Shown piece by piece: positions 17,278-26,044 of a DNA stretch of 64,000 nt; the first letter of the stretch is position 1; each line of letters opens with the position of its first letter. The translations under genes were made by a program, and so were the position numbers. The notes below the pieces were generated by a model. That model saw only the letters and a program-made list of their open reading frames with translations. It did no database searches and was not told the DNA's origin. Origin of the DNA: Hyphomonadaceae bacterium (GTDB lineage Bacteria; Pseudomonadota; Alphaproteobacteria; Caulobacterales; Hyphomonadaceae); contig JANSYM010000012.1 of NCBI GenBank assembly GCA_024742355.1, positions 26,091 through 90,090 of the forward strand. Direction: 5' to 3'.

Positions 17278-17640
17278 CTAGCGCGCGCCAGCCAGGCGCA
17301 GCACTTCGCGTACCGGTCCGAGATTGCTGCTCTGGCGCAGGTCCAGCAGCAGATTCATGCAGTCGCTGAATTCCGTCGTATCAGATGCGTCAGTCTCGCC
17401 GATGCGATTGACGACGTCTTCATCGAAGAACCAGCTGATCGGCAGATCGAGCACCTGGGAAATCTCGTAAAGCGTTCCGGCCGAAACGCGGTTCACGCCT
17501 TTTTCGTATTTCTGCACCTGCTGAAATGTCAGGCCAATCATGTTTCCGAGCTGTTCTTGAGTCAGCTTCGCGTCGCGGCGCGCCTGACGGATTCGACGAC
17601 CAACTTGATGATCCACGTGTGACGGGGTCTTGGCACTCAT
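17278..17640 (-). CDS. XRE-family regulator 4
   Basis: 120 residues from the ATG at 17640 (GGAGAG upstream). Helix-turn-helix: GRRIRQARRDAKLTQEQLG, then VQKYEKGVNRVSAGTL, then ISWFFDED. It is very similar to regulator 3 and has a C-terminal extension of about 40 residues. It stands at the edge of the flagellar locus, convergent with the small gene ending at 17234. A GTAAAC-TT-GTTTAC palindrome lies 88 bases upstream. Confidence 0.8.
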   Translation of the reverse strand: MSAKTPSHVDHQVGRRIRQARRDAKLTQEQLGNMIGLTFQQVQKYEKGVNRVSAGTLYEISQVLDLPISWFFDEDVVNRIGETDASDTTEFSDCMNLLLDLRQSSNLGPVREVLRLAGAR

Positions 17641-17727
17641 TTTTCTCTCCATTCGCGTGCGGCGTTTTATGATTGAATATGCCGCTTATTCGCGCAGCGA
17701 TAGTATGACGGACATGGTGAAGAGAAG

Positions 17728-17741
17728 GTAAACTTGTTTAC
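17728..17741. promoter_or_regulatory. Perfect palindrome GTAAACTTGTTTAC
   Basis: Six-base arms with a two-base centre, overlapping the stop codon of the FliJ-like gene and lying upstream of XRE regulator 4. It matches GTAAA-N4-TTTAC found upstream of XRE regulator 1. Confidence 0.3.
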
Positions 17742-18064
17742 ATGCTGCTGTCTTCGCGCAAAATCGACTGCGAACACATTGTTTCTTTTATATTATTTTG
17801 AATCTCTGCTGCTTTGGCTTTCAGTCCGCGCGCTTGCTCTTCCAGCGCCTCACTTCTGGCCTGGAGGTAGCGTCCGTATCCATTCTGGAGACTGATTCGG
17901 GTAAATCCATCCGTATCCTGATCGAGCTTCGCGCGCTCCTCAGCAAGGTCTTTCTGCTTGAGCTCGATCAGCCGGATCTCTGACATCACGGCGCTCAGAC
18001 GCCGGACCTGATTCTGGTGTTTCAGGTCGAGCAGTTTGGGAACAATCTCACTCGGCTCAGCCAT
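17738..18064 (-). CDS. FliJ-like coiled-coil protein of the flhB operon
   Basis: 108 residues, almost entirely heptad-like helix with many Glu, Lys and Gln, so a coiled coil. It starts within the last codons of flhB (8-bp overlap), so it is the last gene of the fliE-fliQ-flhA-fliR-flhB series. Length and character fit FliJ or another export-apparatus helper, which links the FliI ATPase to FlhA, but identity cannot be proved by eye. Confidence 0.5.
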   Translation of the reverse strand: MAEPSEIVPKLLDLKHQNQVRRLSAVMSEIRLIELKQKDLAEERAKLDQDTDGFTRISLQNGYGRYLQARSEALEEQARGLKAKAAEIQNNIKETMCSQSILREDSSM

Positions 18065-19145
18065 CCCGTTTTCCTATATGCTGGCGAACACGCTCGACAT
18101 ATTGGATGGCCGCGGCCACGGCTGCAAAGTGTTCGTGTTTGATCTCTTCATCAATTTCGACCAGGCGATACATGGACCGCGTGGTGGGGGGATCGCGATA
18201 GATGGGGACGCCGTTGGCCTGCGCCACTTCGCGGATTTTTGCGGCCAGGTGATCGACGCCTTTGGCGACACAGACCGGCGCATTGTCGCTGTCCGGGTCC
18301 CATTTCAGGGCCACCGCATAATGTTCCGGGTTGACCATGACGACCGTGGCGCTTTCGACATTTTGCAGCATGTCGCTGCGGGTGATCTGTGTGCCCCGTT
18401 CACGGCGCTGCTGCTTCAGCTGCGGATCGCCTTCATTCTGTTTCATCTCTTTCTTCAGGTCTTCGCGCGTCATGCGCAGGCGCTGGCCGTGCAGATAATG
18501 CTGCAGCGGCAGGTCAAGCAGAGCCAGGACGACCTGGAAGATGAAGAAATAGAAGATCAGCTTGAGAATCTGATTGAGCGTGAATGTCCCGATCCCCTCG
18601 CGCCCGAGCGCGCTGGCGCCGTAATATTCAGTGGCGAAATAGAGCAGGAAGTACGCAGCAATCAGACCTGCAAAGATCATCTTCGCGGCGTCCTTGAGGA
18701 AATCCAGCAATCCCTTCGCGCCATATTTCTTCTTGATATTCTCGACCGGCGACAGCTTCTTGACGTCAGGCTGAATCTTCTTGGTCGAGAAGGCGATGCC
18801 TTGTTGCAGGATCAGGACCAGGATCACGCAGGCTGCAAGCACCATGAAGATGGGCAGGATCGCGAACATGATGTCGGCCAGGGTCTTGCGCGTCTGCACA
18901 CCTTGATCGGTAAACACGTCGGTCGCGTATTCCTCGGCATAATAGAACAGGCTGGTGAAACCCGTGCCCAATTGCTCTGACGTGAACGAGACGAAAACAA
19001 TGGCCGAGATGCCGATTCCGATCAGGAGGCCAAGCGTGTTGGCCTCCTTGGACATCGGAACATCGCCATCCTCTCGCGCCTGTCGCAGGCGCTCATCGGA
19101 GGCTTCAAATTCCTTTTCGCCGGACTGTTCTTCCTGGTCAGCCAT
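18057..19145 (-). CDS. flhB: Flagellar export switch protein FlhB
   Basis: 362 residues. Four membrane segments (about residues 30-210) precede the cytoplasmic domain, which begins near MVNPEHYAVALKW. FlhB normally cleaves itself between Asn and Pro of NPTH to switch export from hook to filament substrates. Here Thr is replaced by Glu (NPEH) while Asn, Pro and His remain. The following segment (PVCVAKGVDHLAAKIREVA) is typical. The first ~30 residues are highly charged. The gene follows fliR after six bases and overlaps the FliJ-like gene. Confidence 0.93.
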   Translation of the reverse strand: MADQEEQSGEKEFEASDERLRQAREDGDVPMSKEANTLGLLIGIGISAIVFVSFTSEQLGTGFTSLFYYAEEYATDVFTDQGVQTRKTLADIMFAILPIFMVLAACVILVLILQQGIAFSTKKIQPDVKKLSPVENIKKKYGAKGLLDFLKDAAKMIFAGLIAAYFLLYFATEYYGASALGREGIGTFTLNQILKLIFYFFIFQVVLALLDLPLQHYLHGQRLRMTREDLKKEMKQNEGDPQLKQQRRERGTQITRSDMLQNVESATVVMVNPEHYAVALKWDPDSDNAPVCVAKGVDHLAAKIREVAQANGVPIYRDPPTTRSMYRLVEIDEEIKHEHFAAVAAAIQYVERVRQHIGKRDG

Positions 19146-19151
19146 GACGTC

Positions 19152-19910
19152 CTATAACCACACGATCAATTGCATGATCCGCTCCTGCCAGACCATCAGC
19201 AGCGCCCCGATCGAGACGGCGAGCAGGAACAGGCCAGCGCCGACCAGGAATGGTGCACCGACAAAGGCGACCATCATTTGCGGCATCGCTTTGTTGATGA
19301 AGCCGAGGCAGATATTGTAGAGCAGGTTCATCGCCACGAAGGGCCAGGACAGCATGATGGCGAAGGCGAAGGCGGCATAGAAACTGTCAAACAGATAGGC
19401 CTGCCCCGTCCACGACACGGTGCCCACTGGAACTGTTTCATAGAGCCCGATCCAGCTGGTGATGACCTGGACGTGGAAGTCCATGGAGAAGAGCAAGGCC
19501 GCGCCGGCCATGGTCAGCAGGTTGGCGGTGGCGGTCTGGGCTTCATCTTCCAGAGCGACGCCGAGGAATTGCGACAGCCCGATCGATTGCGCGATCACAG
19601 CGCCGGTAATTCCGAGCACCCAGATAATCACCCGCAACCCAATCCCCAGGAACAGGCTGAGCAGGACTTCCGTCAACAGAACCAACGCAAAGTCCGCCAT
19701 TCGCGTCGGCATGTCATAATCGGCAATGCCGAGGCCTGAGATCGCTGCGGACAGGGCCAGCAGGACCATGATCCGCACTTGCGCCGGGATCACGCGCTCG
19801 CCAATGCCCGGAATCAGGATGATCACGAATGACAGCCGTGCGACCGTCAGCATGAACTGCCCGACCCAATCAGCGAGGTCGGGTCCGAGCAGATCAATGA
19901 TCGGGATCAT
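19152..19910 (-). CDS. fliR: Flagellar export gate protein FliR
   Basis: 252 residues with about six hydrophobic segments, the pattern of FliR, which with FliP and FliQ forms the export gate in the basal body. Its start overlaps the flhA stop by four bases, and flhB begins six bases after it ends, so it is in the fliE-flhB operon. Confidence 0.9.
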   Translation of the reverse strand: MIPIIDLLGPDLADWVGQFMLTVARLSFVIILIPGIGERVIPAQVRIMVLLALSAAISGLGIADYDMPTRMADFALVLLTEVLLSLFLGIGLRVIIWVLGITGAVIAQSIGLSQFLGVALEDEAQTATANLLTMAGAALLFSMDFHVQVITSWIGLYETVPVGTVSWTGQAYLFDSFYAAFAFAIMLSWPFVAMNLLYNICLGFINKAMPQMMVAFVGAPFLVGAGLFLLAVSIGALLMVWQERIMQLIVWL

Positions 19911-21985
19911 ACGACGCCGACGATTTGCGGCCTGGTCCCTGACTTGATCTCTTCATAAGCCAGGACCGCGTTGCGAATGCCTTTGCTGGCGAGCACGGTC
20001 TGCAGGAAGCGCCGGCGTTTCGAGGAGGTTGCGATTGAGGCCACGACGCCGCGCGAAGCGGTTTCGTTGAGCTTCTCCTGAATGCCATTGAGCAGTTCGC
20101 TGAACAGTTCCGGCGGCAGCGCAATGTCCGTGGCGCCGGCTTCCGACTTGATCTCATGCTCGGCAAATCTCTGTTCCCAATTGGTCGAGAGCTGGACGAG
20201 TGGAAGCCGCCCTTCCCCGTCCTGGAGCTTGTTGAGGATCTGGAAGGACAGGCGCTGGCGCACGAGTTCGATGATGTGCGTGACGGTCGCGCCTTGCGAC
20301 TTCGCCTCGCCCACTGTCTCGAGGATCAGGAAAATGTTGCGGATCGAAACGCGCTCCTCGAGCAAGGCACGCAGGACCGACAGCAACAGCTCTGGCGCCA
20401 CCTTGGCGGGGATATACTCGTCCAGCAGGCGCTTATTGTTTGCGGCGCGGTCTTCGTCCGAAACGCTGGTCAGCGCATCCAGTGTGTTGAGCATGACCAT
20501 ACGGGTAAAGATCAGCGAGAAGTTCGCCTGGATCAGCTCCAGCATGTGCGTGGCCAGCACCTCAATCGGCTCGATCACTGGCACGCCGGCAGCGACGAGC
20601 TCCTGCTTCTTCGTCGTTGGCAGCCAGCGGGCGGAGGCCTTGTAGACCGGTTCCAGAACCTTCTCACCCTGCAGGTGCGGCAGCTGGTCTTCTTCCATCA
20701 GGGCCAGCATGGAGCCTGGGCGTAGCAGTCCGGTATCGACCGGAACGCCCTGAATCTTGAGACGATAGATATTGCGCTCCAATGTCGGATTATCGGTCAT
20801 CCGAATGGAAGGCAGCACGAAGCCGTATTCTTCCGCGATATAGCGCCGGATCTTCTCGATCCGCGCCTCAATGCCGCTATCGCCCTGGAGCACCGTCGCG
20901 ACGAGATCAGGCGCGACCTCGAGGTGGATTTCGTCAGAATGGATGGAATCGCCGATCTGATCGGCTTTCTGGATTTCTTCCTGTTCTTCGCTGACGGCAC
21001 TGTCTTCGAGTTCCTGTTGCTGCTTGCGCAGATAATACGCGGCAACGCCGAACCCGATGGCCGCGGCCATGAAAGGCAGGAAAGGCAGGCCTGGGAACAA
21101 GGCAAAGACCGTGAGCAGGCCCGAGACGATCATCAGCGCCGTGGCATTGCCGCCCAGCTGCTTGCCGAGCGCCTCGTCAATCGCCCCATCGTCGCGGCCC
21201 TTGGACAGCAGCAGCGCGGCAGAGACCGATACGATAACTGCCGGGATCTGCGAAACCAGGCCATCGCCAACTGTTAGGATCGAATAGTTTGACGCGGCCT
21301 CGCCAATAGACAGCCCATGCGCGCCGACGCCGAAACCGATACCCGCAATGAGGTTCAGTGCGGTGATCAGGAGGCCTGCAATGGCGTCGCCTTTGACAAA
21401 TTTCGAGGCACCATCGAGCGAGCCGAGGAAGCTGGCTTCTTCCTGTTCTTTCTGACGACGCTGGCGCGCTTCTTCATGGCTGATCGCACCGACGGCAAGA
21501 TCTGAGTCAATCGCCAGCTGCTTGCCCGGCATGGCATCAAGGGCGAAACGCGCACCGACTTCCGCCATCCGGCCCGCGCCTTTGGTGATGACCATGAAAT
21601 TGACGATGATCAGGACGCCAAACACAACCAGGCCGACAAACAGATTGCCGCCCATGATGAACATGGCAAAGCCCTCAATCACGCCGCCGGCTGCATCGGT
21701 GCCGGAATGACCTTCCGAAATGATCAGCTTGGTCGAGGACACATTGAGCGCCAGGCGCAGGATCAGAGATGCCAGCAGCACACTCGGAAATGAGGAGAAA
21801 TCAAGCGGTTTTTCGATGAAGATCGAGGTCGTGAAAATCAGGATCGCAAACGCGAAAGACGCCGTCAGGCCAAGGTCCAGGACCCAGGCTGGAACTGGCA
21901 ACACCATGACCAGAATCACCAACATCAAGCCAATCGCGAGCAGTGCGGTTGGCTTGGATAAATCGAGCAGTTTCATGTCTGACAT
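19907..21985 (-). CDS. flhA: Flagellar export protein FlhA
   Basis: 692 residues, the usual FlhA length. The first ~330 residues contain about eight membrane segments with the conserved LRLALNVSSTKLII region and GGNLFVGLVVFGVLIIVNF; the rest is the cytoplasmic docking domain (e.g. PSIRMTDNP, HIIELVRQRLSFQILNKLQD). FlhA recruits export substrates and chaperones. A second ATG three codons in is possible. The gene is preceded by fliQ and overlaps fliR. Confidence 0.95.
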   Translation of the reverse strand: MSDMKLLDLSKPTALLAIGLMLVILVMVLPVPAWVLDLGLTASFAFAILIFTTSIFIEKPLDFSSFPSVLLASLILRLALNVSSTKLIISEGHSGTDAAGGVIEGFAMFIMGGNLFVGLVVFGVLIIVNFMVITKGAGRMAEVGARFALDAMPGKQLAIDSDLAVGAISHEEARQRRQKEQEEASFLGSLDGASKFVKGDAIAGLLITALNLIAGIGFGVGAHGLSIGEAASNYSILTVGDGLVSQIPAVIVSVSAALLLSKGRDDGAIDEALGKQLGGNATALMIVSGLLTVFALFPGLPFLPFMAAAIGFGVAAYYLRKQQQELEDSAVSEEQEEIQKADQIGDSIHSDEIHLEVAPDLVATVLQGDSGIEARIEKIRRYIAEEYGFVLPSIRMTDNPTLERNIYRLKIQGVPVDTGLLRPGSMLALMEEDQLPHLQGEKVLEPVYKASARWLPTTKKQELVAAGVPVIEPIEVLATHMLELIQANFSLIFTRMVMLNTLDALTSVSDEDRAANNKRLLDEYIPAKVAPELLLSVLRALLEERVSIRNIFLILETVGEAKSQGATVTHIIELVRQRLSFQILNKLQDGEGRLPLVQLSTNWEQRFAEHEIKSEAGATDIALPPELFSELLNGIQEKLNETASRGVVASIATSSKRRRFLQTVLASKGIRNAVLAYEEIKSGTRPQIVGVV

Positions 21986-21992
21986 CCGCGCC

Positions 21993-22256
21993 CTAGCCCA
22001 GTATCATGGGGATGATGGTATTGTTGAAAAGATCGAGACAGACCCGCGTCATGTACCCGATGCTGAGAAAGAAAACGACGACCACGGCGACAATTTTCGG
22101 CACGAAAGTCAGGGTCATTTCCTGAACGGATGTCAGCGCCTGAACCAGGCCGATCGCAAAACCGAGCACCAGCGTCACGCCGAGAATGGGAAGCCCCATC
22201 ATCACGCCCGTCCAGAGAGACGCGCGCAGAACTTCAAAAATTTCAGATTCGCCCAT
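21993..22256 (-). CDS. fliQ: Flagellar export gate protein FliQ
   Basis: 87 residues and two membrane segments, as in FliQ. The ATG at 22256 follows AGGGGAT closely and gives the family length; an upstream ATG at 22313 would overlap fliE and add 19 atypical residues. It lies between fliE and flhA. Confidence 0.9.
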   Translation of the reverse strand: MGESEIFEVLRASLWTGVMMGLPILGVTLVLGFAIGLVQALTSVQEMTLTFVPKIVAVVVVFFLSIGYMTRVCLDLFNNTIIPMILG

Positions 22257-22272
22257 TATCCCCTGGCTCCGT

Positions 22273-22569
22273 CTAGACTGGCATGCGCAGCAGTTCCTGA
22301 TAGGCTTCGACAACCTTGTCGCGCACCGTCACAGCGGTTTCGAGGACCATTTCGGCATTCGCCAGAGCTTCGACCATGGCGTGAGGATCGGCGCCGGTCA
22401 CCGCTGTCTCGACGGCGGCTTGCTCAGCTTGCTGGATGGCGGTCTTGAAGTCAGAGACGCCTTTTGCGACCGGATTGTCATCCTGGGCTGGCTTGGCCGC
22501 GCCGCTGGTCGGGGTCTGAATCTTGGCCGGGTTGATCGAGGCGTAGGCGCCAAATCCGAAATTGGTCAC
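22273..22569 (-). CDS. fliE: Rod adaptor protein FliE
   Basis: 98 residues. The C-terminus (DPHAMVEALANAEMVLETAVTVRDKVVEAYQELLRMPV in part) is the typical FliE end with the RDK--EAYQE-L-M-- motif. FliE joins the MS ring and export gate to the rod. It lies between flgC and fliQ. Confidence 0.92.
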   Translation of the reverse strand: MTNFGFGAYASINPAKIQTPTSGAAKPAQDDNPVAKGVSDFKTAIQQAEQAAVETAVTGADPHAMVEALANAEMVLETAVTVRDKVVEAYQELLRMPV

Positions 22570-22579
22570 TTAACCCTCC

Positions 22580-22963
22580 TTAGCGCCGCAGCACGTCGAG
22601 CAATGAATTGTACATTGTCCGCGCCTGCTGGAATGAGTTGAGATTGGCCTCATAAGACCGGCTGGCCTCGCGCAGGTCGGCCATTTCGGTGACCAGCGAG
22701 ACATTGGAAAGCGTCACATAGCCCTCCTGGTCGGCCATTGGATGCTCAGGATTGAACTCGGTCGCACCTTGCGTCTGGTCGAGCACGGTACGCAAAGCCG
22801 CGAACGAGACGCCGCTGCCTGTGGGTGGCTCGCTGACCAGGATCTTGCGTTTGTAGCCGGGCGTGTCGGCATTTGAGACATTCTCCGCGCCGACCGTGAT
22901 GCGCTGCGATTGCGTGCGCATGCCAGCGACCGCTTGCTGCATGGAAAAATCAAATGGATTCAT
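22580..22963 (-). CDS. flgC: Proximal rod protein FlgC
   Basis: 127 residues. The N-terminal rod/hook motif (MRTQSQRITVGAENVSNADTPGYKRK in part) and a C-terminus with MADLREASRSYEANL fit FlgC. It forms part of the periplasmic rod and is exported by the flagellar system. Second gene after flgB. Confidence 0.92.
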   Translation of the reverse strand: MNPFDFSMQQAVAGMRTQSQRITVGAENVSNADTPGYKRKILVSEPPTGSGVSFAALRTVLDQTQGATEFNPEHPMADQEGYVTLSNVSLVTEMADLREASRSYEANLNSFQQARTMYNSLLDVLRR

Positions 22964-22974
22964 GCTTCAAGCCC

Positions 22975-23334
22975 CTATGTCCGCCGACCGAGCGCGAGTT
23001 TCATCAAGTCCATGGACTTGGTGTAGACATTCAGCGCCATCGTGTGTTTGCCGACCGCTTCGGCCGATTTGAAAACTTCTTCTTCAATGCTGACCGTGTT
23101 GCCATTCGGCGCTGCCGCGCCGCTGGTCAGGCGTTGTTCGAAGCCTTGCGCGAAATCCAGCCCGCCGGGCTGGTGACTGGTTCGAGTCATGAAATCGGCA
23201 AAGGATTCGACCTCGACCGCCTTGTAGCCCGGCTCGTTCGCACGCGCGAGATTTCCCGCACTGGTTTTCTGAGTTTCAGCCGCATGTCGCGCCATTGCCC
23301 CATAGATCTGGAAGAGCGACATGTCAGACAACAT
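22975..23334 (-). CDS. flgB: Proximal rod protein FlgB
   Basis: 119 residues. The N-terminus has the rod motif (SAGNLARANEPGYKA) and the C-terminus a helical zipper (KHTMALNVYTKSMDLMK), as in FlgB. It opens the minus-strand flgB-flgC-fliE-fliQ-flhA-fliR-flhB operon. The leader TTATGGGGATTTCTCG before the ATG is almost identical to the leader of the sigma factor gene at 2085. An ATG four codons in is an alternative start. Confidence 0.9.
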   Translation of the reverse strand: MLSDMSLFQIYGAMARHAAETQKTSAGNLARANEPGYKAVEVESFADFMTRTSHQPGGLDFAQGFEQRLTSGAAAPNGNTVSIEEEVFKSAEAVGKHTMALNVYTKSMDLMKLALGRRT

Positions 23335-23361
23335 CGAGAAATCCCCATAAGTTAACGATTC

Positions 23362-23374
23362 CGCAAAATTTGCG
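23362..23374. promoter_or_regulatory. Palindrome in flgB/fliI divergent promoter region
   Basis: CGCAAA-A-TTTGCG is a perfect inverted repeat in the middle of the 89-base gap between flgB and fliI. Several TTAA elements surround it but none has the seven-base CtrA spacing. A regulator-binding site is plausible. Confidence 0.35.
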
Positions 23375-23423
23375 ACTATAAGTTGAAGAAAGGATTAACA
23401 GATACCCTAGGTTTAATTAACTT

Positions 23424-24770
23424 TTGACGACGCACAGCGCATTTGCATCACCCGGCCGGCTATGGGGGTCGGTGACCGAGATTCTCCCCGGGATGATCTC
23501 ACTCGCCGGCATCAGCCATGCCTCCGGCATCGGCGACAGTGTAATCATCGAGAAGCCGGGCCAGCACCTGATCGGTGAGATCATGACGGTCACGGGCGAA
23601 GGCGCGAAAGTCCTTATGTACAGCTCGACCGACGCCCTGCGCATCGGCGACCGCGCTTATGTCTCGCACCAGGATCATGTCGAGATTGGCGACCACTGGC
23701 TCGGCGCGCTGATCGACTATCGCGGCCAGGTCCAGATGCGCCGCGTCCCGGACGTCGCAAACCCGCGCGCGGTGACCGCGCCGCTGCAGCGCGACCCGGT
23801 TTCACCGGCTGACCGCAAGCCGCTTGGGCCGCGCCTGTCGACACAGCTCAATGTCACCGACACATTGCTGCCGATCTGTCGCGGCCAACGCATCGGTCTG
23901 TTTGCGGGCTCCGGCGTCGGAAAGTCGACTTTGCTAGGCCGCCTCGCTGGCGGCATGAGCGCAGATCGGGTGGTGATTGCGCTGATCGGCGAGCGCAGCC
24001 GCGAGGTGCAGGAATTTATCGACAGCGTTCTGCCACCGGAGATCCTGCCCAAGACCACGATTGTCGCCGCGACCGCGAGCGAACCGCCCGGCGCCAAGAA
24101 ACGCGCCGCCTACTGCGCGATGGCAGCGGCGGAATATTATCGTGACCAGGGCCATTCAGTATTGCTCTTGTTCGATTCCCTGACGCGTTTTGCCGAGGCC
24201 CACCGCGAAACGGCGCTGATGGCGGGCGAGACGCCAGCCTTGAACGCCTTCCCGCCTTCGACGGTGCGCGTGGTCTCAGAGCTCGCCGAACGTACAGGCC
24301 CTGGCGCCAAGACCAGCGGCGACATCACTGCGATCTTCTCGGTTCTTGTCGCCGGTTCTGACTTCGAAGAACCCGTCGCCGACATGGTTCGCGGCATTCT
24401 CGACGGTCATATCGTCCTGTCGCGCAAGATTGCCGAGCGCGGACATTATCCGGCGATTGATGTGCTGCGCAGTGTCTCGCGCAGCCTGCCCAAAGCGGCC
24501 ACGGATGAGCAGAACCAGATGCTGCAGGTCTTCCGCCGCCTGATGACCACATATGAAGAAATCGCACCCATGGTCCGCGCCGGACTGTTCGAGTTCGGCA
24601 CCGATCCGCAGGCCGACCTCGCGCATGCGCTGCACAAAAGCCTCGACCAGTTCCTGACCGAGCCCAGCAATGGGATCGAGATGTCGTTTGATTATCTCAA
24701 AGGGTTGCTGACCCCGGCGCTGGAATCTCCCGCTCCCGAAGCTGGGGCGGCGAGCTTAAAACCGGCTTAG
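23424..24770 (+). CDS. fliI: Flagellum-specific ATPase FliI
   Basis: 448 residues. Walker A is GSGVGKST (about residue 165), Walker B lies near SVLLLFDSLTRFAEA, and the DSLTRFAxAxRE signature of FliI/F1-type export ATPases is present. It energises protein export at the base of the flagellum. The only possible start is a TTG at 23424 (a stop lies two codons before), with no clear Shine-Dalgarno. The last 15 bases overlap the convergent DUF1217 gene. Confidence 0.93.
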   Translation: MTTHSAFASPGRLWGSVTEILPGMISLAGISHASGIGDSVIIEKPGQHLIGEIMTVTGEGAKVLMYSSTDALRIGDRAYVSHQDHVEIGDHWLGALIDYRGQVQMRRVPDVANPRAVTAPLQRDPVSPADRKPLGPRLSTQLNVTDTLLPICRGQRIGLFAGSGVGKSTLLGRLAGGMSADRVVIALIGERSREVQEFIDSVLPPEILPKTTIVAATASEPPGAKKRAAYCAMAAAEYYRDQGHSVLLLFDSLTRFAEAHRETALMAGETPALNAFPPSTVRVVSELAERTGPGAKTSGDITAIFSVLVAGSDFEEPVADMVRGILDGHIVLSRKIAERGHYPAIDVLRSVSRSLPKAATDEQNQMLQVFRRLMTTYEEIAPMVRAGLFEFGTDPQADLAHALHKSLDQFLTEPSNGIEMSFDYLKGLLTPALESPAPEAGAASLKPA

Positions 24771-25592
24771 AAACAGGTTCTGACTGGCGAAAGAACCAAA
24801 ACCGACAGCATTTCCCAGCAAGACGAGCGCTGTCGCCGCCGGCCCTGTGGCGGCGGCATTCCGGTTCAATCCATCAAGCGCGACATAGCGCGACACCATG
24901 CGATCGATCGTGTCCGGGTCCTTCAGATCCTGCACCGATGACAGGCCGAACTGGCTCTTCATTTTTTCATCAAGAATGCGCGCCTGCTGATCGAGATCGA
25001 GTTGTTGCATCTCGGTTGGCAAACCGAGCGCGCTTTCCAGAACGGTGCGCACCGGAACACTGCCCAGAAGACGATACAGAACGGTCTGATCCGACGCGCC
25101 GTCCGTCACCAGTTCCGTGATCTCATCCTTGTAATTGAGCGACAGACGCATCGCATTGTCTTGCTCACCGACGGCCAACTCAAATGCCTCTGCTGCAAAC
25201 CGCGCTGTGATGCGTTCAAGATTCGGCAATGTCAGCAGGATCTTGCCATCGACAGGCCGCATCTCTTCGGCAAAACGGCTATATTGCGGATTGTTGAGCC
25301 GGGCGAGAAATGTGCTCTCGGGTTTCTGCACTTCTTCGAGAACCGTGCGGACATAGCCGGTTTTCCACTCCTCGCCGGCGAGACCGAATGCGGTCATCGA
25401 GATCCGGCGCAAGCGGCCATCGCTGAGGAAATCCTCCACCGCCATCGGTTCTGCGAACTTCTCGGTGAAATAGTCGATATCGTTCTTGATTTGCGGCGAC
25501 TTGGAATAAGTATCCAGCTGCGAATCATACGTCGTTTGCAGGAAGTTCCAGCCTCCAAAACCTGACAGGGGTATGACCGGCTGGAACACCAT
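24756..25592 (-). CDS. DUF1217 flagellar-locus protein
   Basis: 278 residues resembling the DUF1217 family, which is found in alphaproteobacterial flagellar clusters; the motif FLARLNNPQYSRFAEEM fits. No membrane segment or enzyme motif is seen. The role is unknown; secretion through the flagellar system has been suggested for the family, but I cannot confirm it. It begins three bases after flbT and ends inside fliI. Confidence 0.75.
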   Translation of the reverse strand: MVFQPVIPLSGFGGWNFLQTTYDSQLDTYSKSPQIKNDIDYFTEKFAEPMAVEDFLSDGRLRRISMTAFGLAGEEWKTGYVRTVLEEVQKPESTFLARLNNPQYSRFAEEMRPVDGKILLTLPNLERITARFAAEAFELAVGEQDNAMRLSLNYKDEITELVTDGASDQTVLYRLLGSVPVRTVLESALGLPTEMQQLDLDQQARILDEKMKSQFGLSSVQDLKDPDTIDRMVSRYVALDGLNRNAAATGPAATALVLLGNAVGFGSFASQNLFLSRF

Positions 25593-25595
25593 TTT

Positions 25596-26012
25596 CTAAG
25601 CCGCCAGAGCGCCTGAATTGTCCTGGCCCAGCAGCTGGGCTTCAAGCTCGATCACCTGCTTCAGATAGCAGAGCGAAGAGTAATAATTGCCCCGGCGCAG
25701 CATCTCGCACAGCGTCGGGATAAGGTCGGGCTTGATGTGCGCAAATGCGCCTTTCAGGTCTTCGCAGGCCCGATAGAGCGCGGGCAGCGTATCGTCTTCT
25801 TCCAGGTCTTTGGTGATCAGAAGCTGGATCGCATAATAGACCTGCTTGACCGGCGTATCGACCTCTTCTGGCTTCAGCGCGTCGCGGCATCGAAGCACCA
25901 TGACGTCTGGCCCAGGTACGCGAATGCGACCTGGACGGTCGCCGTTTTCAAGCATGGTGCCATTGATGATAAAGCGCTCACCCGGAGCGAGTTTTAGCAT
26001 TAAACCGGACAT
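25596..26012 (-). CDS. flbT: Flagellin biosynthesis regulator FlbT
   Basis: 138 residues. The N-terminus LMLKLAPGERFIINGTMLENGD and CEDLKGAFAH fit FlbT, an RNA-binding regulator of flagellin mRNA in alphaproteobacteria. In Caulobacter it acts against flagellin synthesis while FlaF acts for it. It follows flaF after 32 bases. Confidence 0.93.
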   Translation of the reverse strand: MSGLMLKLAPGERFIINGTMLENGDRPGRIRVPGPDVMVLRCRDALKPEEVDTPVKQVYYAIQLLITKDLEEDDTLPALYRACEDLKGAFAHIKPDLIPTLCEMLRRGNYYSSLCYLKQVIELEAQLLGQDNSGALAA

Positions 26013-26044
26013 TCCTAGTCCCCTCTTTAAGTCTACTCTTGGTT

